Shown here: positions 1 through 11,761 of the stretch, in pieces
Layout of the letters: the number at the start of each line of letters is the position of its first letter
Position numbering within the stretch: the first letter of the stretch is position 1
DNA from: Porpolomopsis calyptriformis
Taxonomy: Eukaryota; Basidiomycota; Agaricomycetes; Agaricales; Hygrophoraceae
NCBI GenBank assembly: GCA_951640195.1
Contig: OX621166.1
Location: 806,001-870,000 of the forward strand
Direction of reading: 5' to 3'
DNA length: 64,000 nucleotides
The notes under the pieces: model-generated
Told to the model about the DNA's origin: nothing
The model's input: the letters and a program-made list of their open reading frames with translations, nothing else
The model's database searches: none
Program-made: the position numbers and the translations under genes

Positions 1-618
1 GCCCTCATCAATCTTTACCAAGCTGGACTCGACTCCGAGTTCATTGAATATGCCTACAGACTCCCCGCCGTCCTAACCACACTTCAAGAGTGGAAGGACG
101 CCATGACACGTTACCAACATCAGAAGGACATTCTCGCCTCACAGAAACAATCCTCCACGTCCCGACCCCAATATTCTAATCCCTTTCCTACCTGAGGATC
201 GTACGTAGCTGCAACGACGACCTGTCAAACGTCAGTAGCCCCCACTGTCAAAAGAGAAGAATCTTCTTCTTCTACCCTTACGATCCCATATGGAAACTGC
301 TATTCCTGCGGCCAACCAGGGCACTTCACGAATGCCTGCCCAAATCGTGTCGCCGGTGATGCGAAGAATTTACCCGATACCTCTTCCTCACGTCGAGGAG
401 GATACTTTCGAGGCAGAGGCAGTTACCGAGGATGAGGATGAGGACGAGGTCGTGACGTACGTGTCGTTACCACTGAGCTCCACATGGAGAATGTCACCTC
501 ACCCGCTACACTGGCAACGAGTGAGACTCCGTCGGATATGGCAAAATCTGGTATACGCAATTGGTTGGATGATCGAAAGAAGAGGCTGGCAGCAGACTTG
601 AAGTCCCAGGGTTTTTAA
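1..618 (+). pseudogene. gag: gypsy G1 gag, C-terminal part (nucleocapsid)
   Basis: Frame 1 encodes the end of a retrotransposon Gag. It has a CX2CX4HX4C zinc knuckle at 298-336 (C-Y-S-C-G-Q-P-G-H-F-T-N-A-C), then an Arg-Gly rich stretch around 395-460, and ends in TAA at 616-618. Gag packages the element RNA and forms the virus-like particle. The N-terminal capsid region lies upstream of the window. In-frame TGA codons at 193 and twice in the RG box sit where Arg (CGA) is expected, so this copy is dead. Pol lies in the -1 frame and starts exactly at the gag stop. The 103-aa ORF beginning at 290 is out of frame with the knuckle and is not the gene. Confidence 0.88.
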
Positions 619-651
619 AAGGTTCGGATGATACGCTCAATGTTACGGACC
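607..651 (+). promoter_or_regulatory. putative -1 ribosomal frameshift site, G1 gag/pol
   Basis: The zero-frame codons are GGT TTT TAA. The run of five T lets the Phe tRNA on TTT re-pair one base back, and reading then enters the pol frame. Possible weak hairpin arms GGTTCG (621-626) and CGGACC (646-651) follow. G2, G4 and G3 have the same arrangement of homopolymer codon, stop and -1 pol. The mechanism is inferred. Confidence 0.6.
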
Positions 652-3600
652 ATACCACTCGATGTACCATTACCCCATGCAATCTATTTCGAACTCTCGG
701 TACTATCGAAAAGGGCGATTCAGGACTTATGATGGACATTTGGATCAAAGCTTCAGACAGTGGCCGACGTGTCCCCGCCACGTGTCTTATTGATAGCGGA
801 GCTTCTGGAAACTTTATGGACAAGAATTTCGCAACTCGTCACGAATTTACTCTTCAGGATTTGGAAACCCCAATCCCCGTACGGAATGCCGATGGGTCAG
901 AGAACCGAGGAGGCCCAATCGTTTTTGACACAGATGTCTGGATAGAAGCTCCAGGTGGACACACCGAAAGGATCCGTTTGGAAGTGACCGACCTCGGATC
1001 CAAGTTTGATATTATCCTCGGCTACCCATGGCTCAGAGCTCAAAACCCTAGTATCGATTGGGAGAAGTCAACACTGGCTCTCGGAGGCAAAGAGACTTCT
1101 CGTCGGTATTGTAGCGGCGAAGCAGAGCCCTCTGTGGTAGAATCGGTCTCGCTGGCGATAACAAGTATTTCAAAATCGGACGAATCTCGAGCCAGCACGG
1201 TGGAGGAAGATATGCGAAAGTTTGTACCGGAGGTCTATTGGAAAGACTATGCTAGTGTCTTTGCCAAGGAGTCCTTCAATTGCCTTCCACCTCATTCCGA
1301 GTTCGATCACATCATTGATCTTAAAGATAACTTCGTACCCCAAAATGACGTGACTTATCCAATGTCCCCTTGAGAGATAGACTTCCTAGAGAAGTTTTTG
1401 GAAGAAAACGTGGCTACTGGATGGATATTTAAGGGATCCTCACCTCAAGCTGCTCCCTTCTTCCTAAGCAAGAAAGCTGAAGAAATCAACGCGAAAGGAC
1501 AAAACGCTGGATACAGACCAATCGAAGACTACCATTACCTGAATCACTTTACCGTTCCTGATCGATATCCCCTACCACTCCTCCATCAAATCATTCAGCA
1601 ACCAAAGTTACGATCTGCTGCACTATTCACAGTCGTGGATATCCGATGGGGATTTAACAATATTCGAATCAGAGAAGGTGACGAATGGAAAGCTGCCTTC
1701 AACATGGTCAAGGGACTCTATGTTCCAAGAGTAATGTTTTTTGGTCTGCGAAACTCTCCAGCTACGTTCCAACGAATGATCGATATGTGATTCGCTGAAG
1801 TATTGAAATCAGGTTGTGTTTTTATCTATATCGATGATGTTCTCATCTGCAGAGATGATCTAGAAGAACTGCATTATTGGACGTTCAAAACCCTTGATAT
1901 CATGAAGAGAAACAAACTCTCCTGCAAACCTGTCAAATGCCAATTCGAGAAGGAAGAGGTGATCTATCTAGGAATGACCTTGACAAAAGGTCATATCGGA
2001 ACCAACCCCAAGAAGATCAAAGCCATTGCCGAATGGCCTGAACCTCGAACGGTAAAACAACTCCAATCCTTTCTCAGAAGCGCGAATTTCTGGAGAAAAT
2101 ACATCAAGGACTTTTCGAAGATCGCTCAACCACTTAACCAGTTACTCCGCAAAGATACTATATGGGAATGGACTCCCAAACGACAACACGCCTTTGACCA
2201 ATTGAAAGATTCCCTCACGAATGCCCCTGTCCTCGAAGTACCAGACCAAGACCTACCATACTGCTTGGAGACTGACGCCTCTGGCTTTGCCTTAGGAGGA
2301 ATACTGTCTCAGCTACATGAAAACAAATAGAAACCTGTAGGCTTTCACTCAAGATCTTTAACCCCTGCTGAAAAGAAATATCCAACTCACGACGCCGAGC
2401 TTTTAGCGATAATAGACTGTCTTAAGGCGTGGCGGCATCTTTTAGAAGGTTCATGACATGACCTTCTGATTCGTACCGACAGCCTCGCCCTCAAGTATTT
2501 CAGTATTGCTCATGTGTTATTTGGAAGACATGCTCATTGGTCAGAAATTTTATCAAGATACGAATACAAAATCGAGTACGTCCCGGGGAGAAAGAACAAG
2601 GCCGATGGGTTATCTAGGCACCCAGATTATTTCGATGAGGGTAAAGACGAGGTGGAAGATGAGGTCTTAATCGCAGATGAACATTGGATCAATTCGATCG
2701 TCAAACTTTCAGAACTGGACTTTTTCGCAAGATTACGCTTCAAGTTACCAATACTGAACAAGATCTCACAGAAAATCGAGGATGCCTCACTGTTTTGGGA
2801 CCAAGCCGATGGGTTGGTTCGCGATGTTGAAGGTCGAATTGTGGTGCCGGAGGAAGTATCTTTGCGCACAGACATAATACGACTGTCCCACGCCTACCCC
2901 CATGCTGGACACCCAGGCATTGAGAAGACGAAGGAGCTGGTGCTCCGAAACTTTGTTTGGGATGGCGTCTCTCAAGACGTTATCAACTATGTACAGTCCT
3001 GCCCTGCTTGTCAGCAAAACAAGAATTACCCTTCGAAGCCGACAGGACTCCTACAACCTATACCCCCCGCTACCGAACCATGGACTGAGATAACCATCGA
3101 TCTCATTGTTCAACTACCTGACTCGCTTGGATACGATGCCGTGATGGTAGTCATCGATCGCTTTACAAAACGTGCCCACTTTATTCCGACGACTTCCAAT
3201 CTCTCATCAGAAGGCGCTGCTCGACTGTTCCGTGATCACATCTGGAAACATCATGGATGGCCAAAAAAGATCATTTCTGATCGTGGAGTCCAATTTGCAT
3301 TGAAATTCACTGAAGCCCTCAACAAACTCCTAGGAACCATTTCTGGACTATCTACTGCTTATCATCCTGAGACTGATGGTCAGACCGAACGAACGAACCA
3401 GGAACTCGAAGTCTACCTACGGTTCTACACCAATTTCATGCAAGACGACTGGTCTGAATGGCTGGCTTCTGCCGAATTCGCTTACAATAATTGACAACAC
3501 TCTGCCACATCACAATCACCCTTCTATTTAGAATATGGCCGTCACCCTCATTTACCGATCACAATCGAATCCCTGAGTAACGTCCCCGCAGCAAACACCT

Positions 3601-4151
3601 TCCATGAACGTCTCACGCGTGCTCAGAAGAGTGCTGGCGAATCACTATCACACGCCGCAGAATCAATGAAGAAATATGCCGATCGAAAACGGAAACTCTC
3701 TCCCTCCTTCCGAGTCGGAGATTTGGTTTGGTTAGATACCAAAAACATCAAGACGACTCGACCCACCAAGAAATTAGATAACAGAAGAACTGGACCGTTC
3801 AAGATCCTGAAACAAGTATCAGATCTTGCGTATCTTATCGATATCCCCGGAACTTGGAAGCTCCACCCAGTTTTTCATGTATCACTCCTGAGACCGAACG
3901 TTGAAGATAAGTTACTCCACCCTGATATTACTGATACATCTCGACCTCCCCCAGATCTGATCGAGAACGAAGAAGAATATGAAGTCGAATCTATTCTTCA
4001 ACACTCTGGAGCTCAACGCCGATGAAAATATTTGGTCAAGTGGAAAGGTTATCCGATCGAAGAAGCTACTTGGGAAGAATGATCGAACGTCTTATGACAC
4101 GCCAAGGAGATTGTGAAGACTTACGAAGACTCAATTCAAACGGCGACTTAA
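615..4151 (+). pseudogene. pol: gypsy G1 pol (PR-RT-RNaseH-IN-chromodomain), nonsense-broken
   Basis: One continuous frame encodes the whole pol. The aspartic protease has DSGASGNF near 801. The reverse transcriptase has Y-I-D-D near 1830. RNase H has the ETDAS motif near 2268. The integrase has an HHCC zinc domain near 2890-3015 (HX3HPG...CPACQ), then the catalytic core. The chromodomain lies near 3970-4110 (E-Y-E-V-E ... V-K-W-K-G-Y). The polyprotein would copy RNA to DNA and insert it. There are eight in-frame stops, TGA at 1371, 1788, 2454, 3492, 4023, 4080 and 4095 and TAG at 2328. Comparison with G2 and G4 shows most were CGA, and the TAG was TGG. No frameshift is present. Confidence 0.93.
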
Positions 4152-4313
4152 CTCGTTTGTCATCATTCCGGCTGTCCATTTTTTGAATTCTATTTTTAGG
4201 TCGAGTTGGCATTTATAAACCCAGAATCGTTGATACGATTCCATCCAGTCTTTTCCTACCTTCGACGAACCTGCCCAACACTAGTTCCCAACATCGTTGA
4301 ACCATCGCTCATA

Positions 4314-5051
4314 ATGCCTGCCACTCGATCTCCCTCTCCTCAAGTCGCCATTCGATGCGCTGGACGAATCCCCTCGTCCGCCGCCATCCGTTCCCCTACT
4401 CCCGGTCCCTCCACCTCTTCCTCCTCCACTCGACAGTTACGTCGACAAGCTCGCGCACGCGCGGAAGATTTCTTCAAAGAATACCCTATGGAGACCCCTC
4501 CTCCCGAAGACCCCACTGTCACCATCTCGCGTCTCACGGTTCACAGTAATAGCGTCAGTAACTGGAACCGAGAACTTCATCAAGAGCGCGAAGTCTTAAA
4601 AGCTGAGCTCAAGGCATCAGAAAAGAGCACCCTGTTTTGGAAGAACCGCTGGGACGAAAGTGAGCTCAAAGTTTGGGAGCTCTAACGACAAAAGAAACGA
4701 ACATGGGTCGATTGCTACGACGTCACCACCCGCGCCATCATCGTCAAGCTCGTAGAAGAGAGTCATCGAGCTGAACGACTCTCCCGAGAAGATTTTCTTC
4801 GGGCCCAACAAGATCTCGCGACGACGGAGACTATAATCAACTATGGTGCATCAGTCAAGTACCCCATCAACCTTGACTTGGAATATCCAGACGAAGACGA
4901 CATCGCGACAGTCCAAGCCCCTTCCCCCATCGAAGCGGCCTCGGAAGTTACCCCCATCGCTTCCCTCTCAGTGGCCATTGAGGCCTCCGCCACTGAGGAA
5001 ATCCCGACTCAGGCCTCAGAGGACGAAACGACCGACACCGCCCAAGTTTGA
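4314..5051 (+). pseudogene. downstream accessory ORF of gypsy family 1 (G1 copy)
   Basis: A separate reading frame between pol and the LTR, starting at ATG 4314 (MPATRSPSPQ) and ending TGA at 5049. It is about 245 codons with one internal TAA (4683-4685) where the G4 copy has Gln. The N-terminal 60 residues are basic and Ser/Pro rich. A charged heptad-like stretch (E-V-L-K-A-E-L-K ... W-D-E-S-E-L-K) suggests a coiled coil. The tail is acidic and rich in Pro, Ser and Thr. I do not recognise a domain. It is too well kept between G1 and G4 to be chance. By position it is an extra gene of the element, expressed after pol or from a subgenomic RNA. The function is unknown. Confidence 0.75.
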
Positions 5052-5085
5052 AATTCGGGTCGAATTTCCTGAAAAATGAGGTGTA

Positions 5086-5559
5086 TGTCACGGATGTAAA
5101 TTTTCATTTCCTCTCTATGTTAGTCATTACTGCTTAGTCGGATAGGTCTTATCTTTGCTTGGGATTCCCCACAGTTTCGTATCTTTTCATATACCCTAGA
5201 TAGGACACATTTCATTTCCGACAATCATGTTTCATCCTTTCACATGCTCTGAGTCCTTTATCATGCTTCTCTCTACTTGTCGCATGTATTCCTCGTGTTT
5301 ACACTGACTCATCTGCAGTAGCGTAGTCAGTATATAAACGAGGAATACATGCAACGAGTAGAGATAAGCATGATAAAGGACTCAGAGCATGTGAAAGGAT
5401 GAAACATGATTGTCGGAAATGAAATGTGTCCTATCTAGGGTATATGAAAAGATATGAAACTGTGGGGAATCCCTGGGGAATCCCAAGCAAAGATAAGACC
5501 TATCCGACTAAGCAGTAATGACTAACATAGAGAGGAAATGAAAATTTACGTCTGTGACA
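5086..5559. repeat. LTR of G1 turned into a near-perfect fold-back palindrome
   Basis: The left arm (5086 to about 5310) reads as the LTR from TGTCACGG. The right arm (about 5325-5559) is its reverse complement, ending TCTGTGACA. The centre contains ACTGAC and GTCAGT around a loop of about 20 bases, next to TATATAAA. The arms are over 200 bp, with a short duplicated GGGGAATCCC stretch in the right arm as the main difference. G4's LTR reads straight through this region, so the palindrome is a rearrangement and not the normal LTR. It probably arose by self-primed DNA synthesis. Confidence 0.85.
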
Positions 5560-5569
5560 GACATTGCTG

Positions 5570-8350
5570 TACTCATTTAGGAAGACTACCCGACGAATCG
5601 CGTGTCTCAGCGATCCGAAACCAGGGCCCTTGTAAAGACCTCACCAAAGTTCGAGCCTTCCTTGGCACTATTGGCGTTGTTCAGATATTCATTTGCAACT
5701 TCGCACATTGAGCGCACAACCTAGTCAAGCTCACTAGGAAAGATATACCCTTCGAATTCAGTCCCGATCAGCTCGCCACTCAAAAAGACTTAAAACAAGC
5801 CCTTCTAGAATCACCCGCTCTACGAGTTCTCAATTATACTTCTGACACCCCTGTTATACTTGCCATCGACACCTCCTATATCACTGGTGGCTTTCACTTG
5901 TGCCAATGCGATCCTGACGACCTGAAGAAATAGTACTATAATCGTTTCGGTTTGATCACGTTGAACGATCGAGAAAGAAGGTTCTCTCAGCCGAAACTCG
6001 AAATCTACGGTCTCTATTGAGCCTTGCGATCCCTCCGACTCTACCTCATTATAGAAGTCGATGCCCGATATATCAAAGGAATACTAGCGAACCCAGACAT
6101 TGCGCCTCAAGCTAGTATTAACAGATGGATTATAGTGATCCTCACATTCCATTTTACCTTAGTACACGTTGCTGGTTTGAACCATGGTCCTGACAGTCTC
6201 TCTCGACGCCCCCGACAGCCTGATGACCAAAACAATGAAGAGCTGATCGATAAAGACTTCGACAATTGGATCGATCGCATTTACAGATTAATGCACCATA
6301 TTAATGATTCGCCCGTGCCCCGAATGAAAACCCTCCAAATGCCCACCTCAGTTTACTTGCAGAGTAAACATTTCAGTGAGGAGGAGGAGGACCCTATCCA
6401 CCCACATACCAATTCCTATAACATCGTTCCGCAATCGGAAGCAGCTCAGCAAGATGATCAATGACTTATCCTCATTCAGAAATGGCTCTCAGATCTCAAA
6501 CAACCAAGCAACATGCCCAACAATGACTACGCGAGCTTTATACGATACTACGAAGAGTTCTTTATCGACAACAACTGACTATGGCAAAAAGATAGACAAG
6601 GTGCTCATAAATTAGTCATCAATCTGGATCACCGATTAGCAATCATGACAGAACTTCACGATCGAACAGGCCACAAGGCTATCTTCACTACCCAATTGAT
6701 AGTTTCCGAACATTTTTGGTGGCCTTATATGGCCCCCGACATAGTCTGGTTCATTCAGACGTGTCATACCTGTCAGGTTCGTCAAACCACGCAAGCCCTC
6801 GTCCCTCCAACCATCTCCACGCCAGCTCCCCTATTCGCTAAAATCTACATCGACACTATGCACATACCCTGATCTGGTCCATTTCGATATATAGTCCAAG
6901 GGTGATGCTCCCTCACCCACTATCCTGAATTTTGAATGCTTCAATCGGAAACAGCGAAATCAATTGGCGAATGGATCTTCAAGGATATAATCTGTCAATG
7001 GGGCTCTCTTTGAGAAATCATCATGGACAACAGAACAGCTTTCTTAGGAGCCATAGATTACCTCACCAAGCACTATCGGATCAACCACATTCGCATCAGT
7101 GGATACAACTCTCGCATGAACAGAATAGTCGAACAATCTCACTTCAATGTACAACAATCCCTATTTAAAGCTGTCAATGGTGATCAGAAGCAATGGTCGA
7201 TTGGAGACTACTCTGTATTCTGGGCTGAGTGCGTCACTACCTGAAAGTGATTGGGATGCTCACCCTACTTCACCATCACTGGATCTCAGCTATTGCTTCC
7301 TTTAGATATTTCTGAAGCAACATATCTCCTTCCCACTCCAGATTCGGTTCTCTCGACAACTGATCTAATTTCACAATGTGCAATCGCTCTACAGAAATGA
7401 GACGCTGACTTAGAGCAACTTCAATCAAAGGTTCTCACTGCTCATCTATGATCCACCGTTCGATTCAAGAAGAGATACGAGAAGACCATTCGCGACTACG
7501 ACTTCAAGACTGGCAATCTCATACTCATTCGGAACACGAAAATTCAGAAGTCTCTCAATCAGAAAATGCATCCTCGATACCTAGGACCTATCAGAAATCT
7601 TGAACCTGATACCTTGCGCCATCTGAACACACTCATTTCGCGCACCTTTGGATGATGTCATATCACCTTGCGCGATCTGAGTGTACTCATCCTGCGCACC
7701 TTTAGATGATGTCATATCATCTTGCGCGATCCAAGCGTACTCGTCCTGCGCACTAAACCAAAGATAACTCAAGATCTACTGATCGGATTCATTCCAAAAT
7801 TGGTTCGTTGGAATCCCTAAAGCCATGCGCCATCCGAGTGCACTCAACTTGCGCACTCTGAGCCACTCCACCATTCAGACCATCCATAATGGTCCCTTTC
7901 TTCCCTTTCTACTTTTCATCCCATACATTCTGTTAGAGTCCCCTTTGAAGGCTATATTGTAGATGACTTCCCCTTACATACAAGGTCCTTATGACCCTTA
8001 GATGTTCGTTCCTCTTAGTCCTTCATAAAATCCCTTTATTTGCTATGCATATATAACATACGCATTTTATAGTAGACTACTCTAGTTTTGACTTACTTGA
8101 CTACATACTGTGGTTCTGTCTTGAATCCAACTGCTCTTTGGAATACTTGTCAATCCTAGACTGTGTCGTGTTAGGCCCAGAGAACCCCCTTGGAACCTTG
8201 GTCCTGACAGGACCCCTAGTTGTGATATCTCGAAACCTAGGGAAAGCTTATATCATTGCAGAGCTCGACGGATCCATCTTACATCACCTGATTGCAGCAT
8301 TTAGAGTCATCCCATACTTCGCTCGAAGGTCAATCGCAATTCCCAAATGA
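5570..8350 (+). pseudogene. pol: gypsy G0 pol remnant (RT end, RNase H, integrase)
   Basis: Broken frames encode the RT thumb (V-R-A-F-L-G-T-I-G near 5645), an RNase H-like region near 5860-6060, a linker with the motif G-P-D-S-L-S-R-R near 6190, an integrase zinc domain (H-D-R-T-G-H ... C-H-T-C near 6655-6775) and catalytic remnants to about 7240. The pol tail (R-Y-L-G-P) is cut at 7588 by a solo LTR and resumes after 8209 with V-V-I-S-R-N ... A-E-L-D-G-S, ending near 8350. Several TGA codons and at least one frame change make it non-functional. No YxDD motif is left because the 5' half is gone. Confidence 0.78.
7589..8209. repeat. solo LTR (family 3) inserted in G0 pol, TSD GGACC
   Basis: A 621-bp block bounded by TATCAGAAATC (decayed from TGTTAG) and GGTCCTGACA, with GGACC repeated on both sides (7584-7588 and 8210-8214). 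Removing it rejoins the G0 pol reading. A second copy is split between 36791 and 51659. It contains near-duplicate units with the theme TTGCGC-GATC-GAG between about 7615 and 7760, so the short ORF there is spurious. No internal domain accompanies either copy, so both are solo LTRs from LTR-LTR recombination. Confidence 0.85.
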
Positions 8351-8573
8351 TTCCTTGATATATCGACTTCATGACTTAGAGAGATAGAATGTTCACTAGT
8401 TAGTGAACCACTTGATAGCGTTGCGATCGAGGACTTGTAACCTGCCGTAACGCATCACTACGCACTTTCTTTTCATTCCAAAGTCTTTCTTTCATTTTTT
8501 TAGAAACAGAAATACAATTTTTAAAAAGAAAAAGGACTAAAGGCTACAAAAATTATACAAGACAAGTAAAAAG

Positions 8574-10180
8574 CTACAATTGGTCCAAGACCATTTCCTC
8601 TTCCTTTTCTTCCAACCCCTTGTAAATCTCCTTGAGAACGACGATCTGCGCCTTTACTCATGCTTTCTCCTCTGCGATTGCCACCAAAATCTCCTACGAT
8701 TTCTCTTCATTGGCTGCCTTTACCTTTGCCTTCCCTTTCTGACCCACGATCGGCTGTGTCGTTTCCTTCAAGCCTTCGCCCACCGTCTCCTCGGGGTTTC
8801 ATCAATATAAACTACAGGACCTGAAAAAGAACTAGTTAGAAAGAATAAAGACAATGATAGAAAAAGAAACACTTTCGAGACATGGCCCTTGCCGATTTCC
8901 AAACCCCCTTTGAGGATTCTCCTGCCATCGCCAACTTGTTCGCACCCTTTGACTCCACCTTGGGCTGTGGATTGTACTTCTTCCCCAGACAAGTCTCCCC
9001 CTTCCAATAACACCCACGCTTATCTGTTATGCACTTGGCGTATAATGGATTGGCAGGGTCGATCTTGCACTCTGCGCCAACCTTCTCACAGAAATCACAC
9101 TATGAAATAAAAAGAGTCCATTAGTAAAAACAAAAATAAGGGAAAAAGAAAAAGAGAGACTTACTTTGCCCTCGACCAGGTGCAAAGTCTCCTCCATCGC
9201 TTTTCACTTGCGGTACTCCCGCATCGTCATCACCAGAAGGGAGTGTCCCTTCTCTGCCATCTGCTCCCAATACGCCGCCTTCGACCGCTCAACCAGTTCT
9301 TCTGCAGTCAGCGATTGCGCTGCTGCCGCTGATTCATCTTTGCCATCTGGGGGCTGGTGCCTATCCTCCATCGTCGCCCCCATCATCTCCGTCATTGCCC
9401 CCATTGTCTCCATCATTGCCCCCGTCATGTCTGGCGTGTCTGCTGACACCTCCGCTGCCTTCATTCCACCTTCGCCCACCACCTTTTCCATTTCTCAATG
9501 GAATTCCTCCTCGTCAATTTTGCCATCCATAAGCAATTGGAGGAGCCTCTTATAGGTCTCCTCCACCCACTTCCAATCCTCCACGTCCCATTCCTCCTGT
9601 TCTCGTTCTTCTCGCTCCTCTCACTCCTGCTTCTCTCGCACCTCCCGTTCCGCCCTCTCAACCCACTTGCACTCCTCTCGCTTCTCTCGTTCCTCATGCT
9701 CTGCTCACTCTCACTCCTCACGCTTGACCCTCTCTCGTTCCTCCCGTGCAGATGCCTCCACCCTCTCCCTCGCCTCGCATTCCTCTTCCGCCCTTCGCTC
9801 TCGCTCTACCCTCTCCACCTCTGCTTTCTCCTCAACCTCCTGATGCACCACCTCTGCCAGCCTTGGCATCAGCAACTCCCCCACCTACTCCAACCATTCC
9901 TGCTCTTTGAAAATGTTGAAAGTCTCACAGGCCTCCTTTTGCCACGTGATGACTTTGTTGTCTGTCGAGGTTTCTTTAAGGGCCTTCACGACCCAATTAT
10001 ATGCAATCTAAAAAATGGATTAGTAAAAGAAAATAATTAGAAAAACAAAAAACTCACCAGTAGTTTGCAAAACTGTTGCCCCCAGATTTTATAATCTTTG
10101 GGTTCGGCAACTCCATCCAGGAGTGACCTCATCTGGTCACAAATCTTCTGTTTTGTGATAGTGATAACATTCTTCGACAT
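8574..10180 (-). pseudogene. spliced antisense gene of gypsy G0: coiled coil plus cysteine cluster, unknown function
   Basis: Read on the minus strand from ATG 10180 (MSKNVITITKQKI). Exon 1 ends at 10058 before GTGAGT and exon 2 starts at 10007. Exon 2 encodes a very Glu/Arg rich coiled coil with in-frame TGA codons, then Met/Ala-rich sequence, and ends at 9165 before GTAAGT. Exon 3 starts at 9099 with a cysteine cluster (C-D-F-C, then C-K, then Y-A-K-C, then G-C-Y-W) that resembles a zinc-binding module. A last exon starts after CTTTTTCAG near 8821 and ends in TAG at 8574. The gene lies tail to tail with G0 pol, before the 3' LTR. G3 carries a gene of similar design at the same place. I do not recognise the protein, and the nonsense codons say this copy is dead. 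Confidence 0.62.
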
Positions 10181-10346
10181 CTTGAATGACTTGACGCAGT
10201 TTTCTTGGTGTTGTGGTATGCGATTTAAAGATGGTCATGTCTGAAGATGAATGTGACACACTGGTCACACTTATAAACACACCTTAGCAACTACCAGCAA
10301 ATCACATGATTGACTGAGGACAGTCAACATTTCAGTGAGGAGGAGA

Positions 10347-10889
10347 TGATATGACCCCTCCATCCCCTGAGCACCGTATATTCAACTATATGAATACTAG
10401 ATGCCTATCAAGTCTTTCGAACATGAACTCAAACCCTCTGAATGCTCCTGATAGCTCCTGAACATCCTGAACGACTTCGAGAATCATCGAACACTCCAAA
10501 CACGATCGAAGCTTTCCGAACGTGAATGAAAGTTTATATATCAAAGGGAAGACACTATTCAAAGGCATCAGTTCTCTTCTATTTCTCCCTTTTCATTCGA
10601 TTCCTTCATTCCCATTCACTACTTTCCCCTTAGATCATTAGAGAGGCTCCCCTTTTATCATATACACTCAAAGGGATCCTTGTACTAGAAGATATATATA
10701 CTGTATGTTGTAGCTAGTGATCCAACAAGTTAGATATTCACTTCTCTCTTGCTCTCGAGTCTAGATCCTCTCTAGATCTTCTAAGACTTCCTCTTTCGAT
10801 CTTCCGATCCTTCTAATTCCCTGATTAATCTCATTCGTGAATGATCGAAGACTCCCTTTTCACGATCATCGATTATAGACTGTGTCAAG
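10347..10889 (+). repeat. probable 3' LTR of gypsy G0
   Basis: Starts TGATATGACCCC directly after the purine-rich AGTGAGGAGGAGA (polypurine tract). It contains TATATATC near 10538 and another TATATATA near 10713, and is followed by copia gag sequence. The 3' edge is uncertain, set at the last TCA before the copia reading. No second copy is in the window to fix its ends. Confidence 0.5.
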
Positions 10890-11761
10890 ACTCTTTATAG
10901 TTGTCCTCGCACCTTGTTCTATGTTTGGTTCTCATACACAAAGCAGATGTATCACCGCTCATTATTGAACAACATGCTAGCAGCTGTCTCAGCTTAGGAC
11001 AGGTTTCTGTCCTTTCTTTGGAGCTCCAGCTCCAGGCACTTGCTTCGGAAGTGACCTCATTTTCCGCACTCAAAACAGGTTATGTCATTCACTTTCTCAA
11101 TCCATGCATGCATCGCAGCACCCCTGGGTACGTTGATATCATCAATTTCTTCTTTCATGCTAACTGTGTCCACTTTTCTCCCCTCCTCGTTCCGTAGCCA
11201 CACGATTACGCTTTCTAGGTCTACCTAGTCTGTCGGGATTCCATCAATGGCAATGACAACCACCTCATATGCCATTGGGAGCCCATTGGTCAGGACAAGG
11301 ATAACGTCCTCATCATGAACATCCACACCCACAGCCTTGAGTTCCATCCACAGTGCTTTCACATGCGCAATCCACGCTGACATCCACTCATCCACAGCCA
11401 TCCTCGCATTCCAAAAATGTTGCTGGTTTGTGAGTCTTGAGGCAAATCCTTGTGCACGATGCACACGTGCGAGTTCATTCCAAATGACTGTTGGGTCCCG
11501 GTCAACCATGTGTAGGAGTTGCATGTCGGAAACTTTTGCAATGAGTCGTGAGCATGCAGTTGCCTTCTTGTCCCAGAAATCCATATTGGCGCTCTTTTGC
11601 TCTGGGGTATTACCCTTTGGTTCTACAACTAACCCATCCACATACTTCCACAGCTTCTACTCTATCAAATCGGCCTCCATTTGCATTGACCAAATGGGGT
11701 AGTTTCCATCATCTAAAATCTTGAGGACTGACCTTTCGATGTCATAGATGGAGTGTGACAT
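10890..11761 (-). pseudogene. gag: Ty1/Copia gag remnant (copia C)
   Basis: Minus-strand reading from ATG 11761 (MSHSIYDIERSV) shows the copia Gag fold. There is an N-terminal W-S-M-Q-M element, a central helical region (A-R-V-H-R-A-Q-G-F ... W-M-E-L-K-A-V-G) and a CX2CX4HX4C zinc knuckle near 11030-11075, with a TGA where Arg is expected inside it. Further stops fall near 11655 and 11222. No protease, integrase or RT of this copy follows, because the G0 LTR abuts it near 10889. It is a truncated fragment of a third copia lineage. Confidence 0.75.

Larger units (their letters stand above)
1..5303 (+). mobile_element. Ty3/Gypsy chromovirus G1 (family 1), 5' end outside the window
   Basis: A long-terminal-repeat retrotransposon read on the plus strand. 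Its order is gag C-terminus with zinc knuckle, protease, reverse transcriptase, RNase H, integrase, chromodomain, an extra downstream ORF and then an LTR beginning TGTCACGG at 5086. The 5' LTR and the start of gag lie before the window. The LTR at the 3' end is not complete: just after its TATA region it folds back into its own reverse complement. Frames are kept throughout and only nonsense mutations break the genes. The closest relative in the window is G4 (minus strand, 55614-60717). Confidence 0.93.
5570..10889 (+). mobile_element. old, degenerate Ty3/Gypsy element G0
   Basis: A second gypsy lineage, clearly different from families 1 and 2. It has pol remnants on the plus strand (5570-8350), a solo LTR inserted in the pol tail (7589-8209), a spliced gene in antisense (8574-10180) and a 3' LTR-like region beginning near 10347 after a purine tract. 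Its 5' part is missing at the G1 palindrome. Many stops and weak frames mark it as one of the oldest elements in the window. The outer ends are approximate. Confidence 0.72.

Noticed and set aside
290..601. 103-aa acidic frame
   Set aside because: Out of frame with the zinc knuckle and RG box, which belong to gag in frame 1.
5324..5559. A second, independent LTR inserted head to head
   Set aside because: The right arm mirrors the left from a turn just after the TATA region, with no duplication or LTR end at the centre. A fold-back event explains it better.
9166..10040. Leu/Ser-rich plus-strand frames
   Set aside because: Mirror images of the Glu/Arg coiled-coil gene on the minus strand; no start or splice signals support them.
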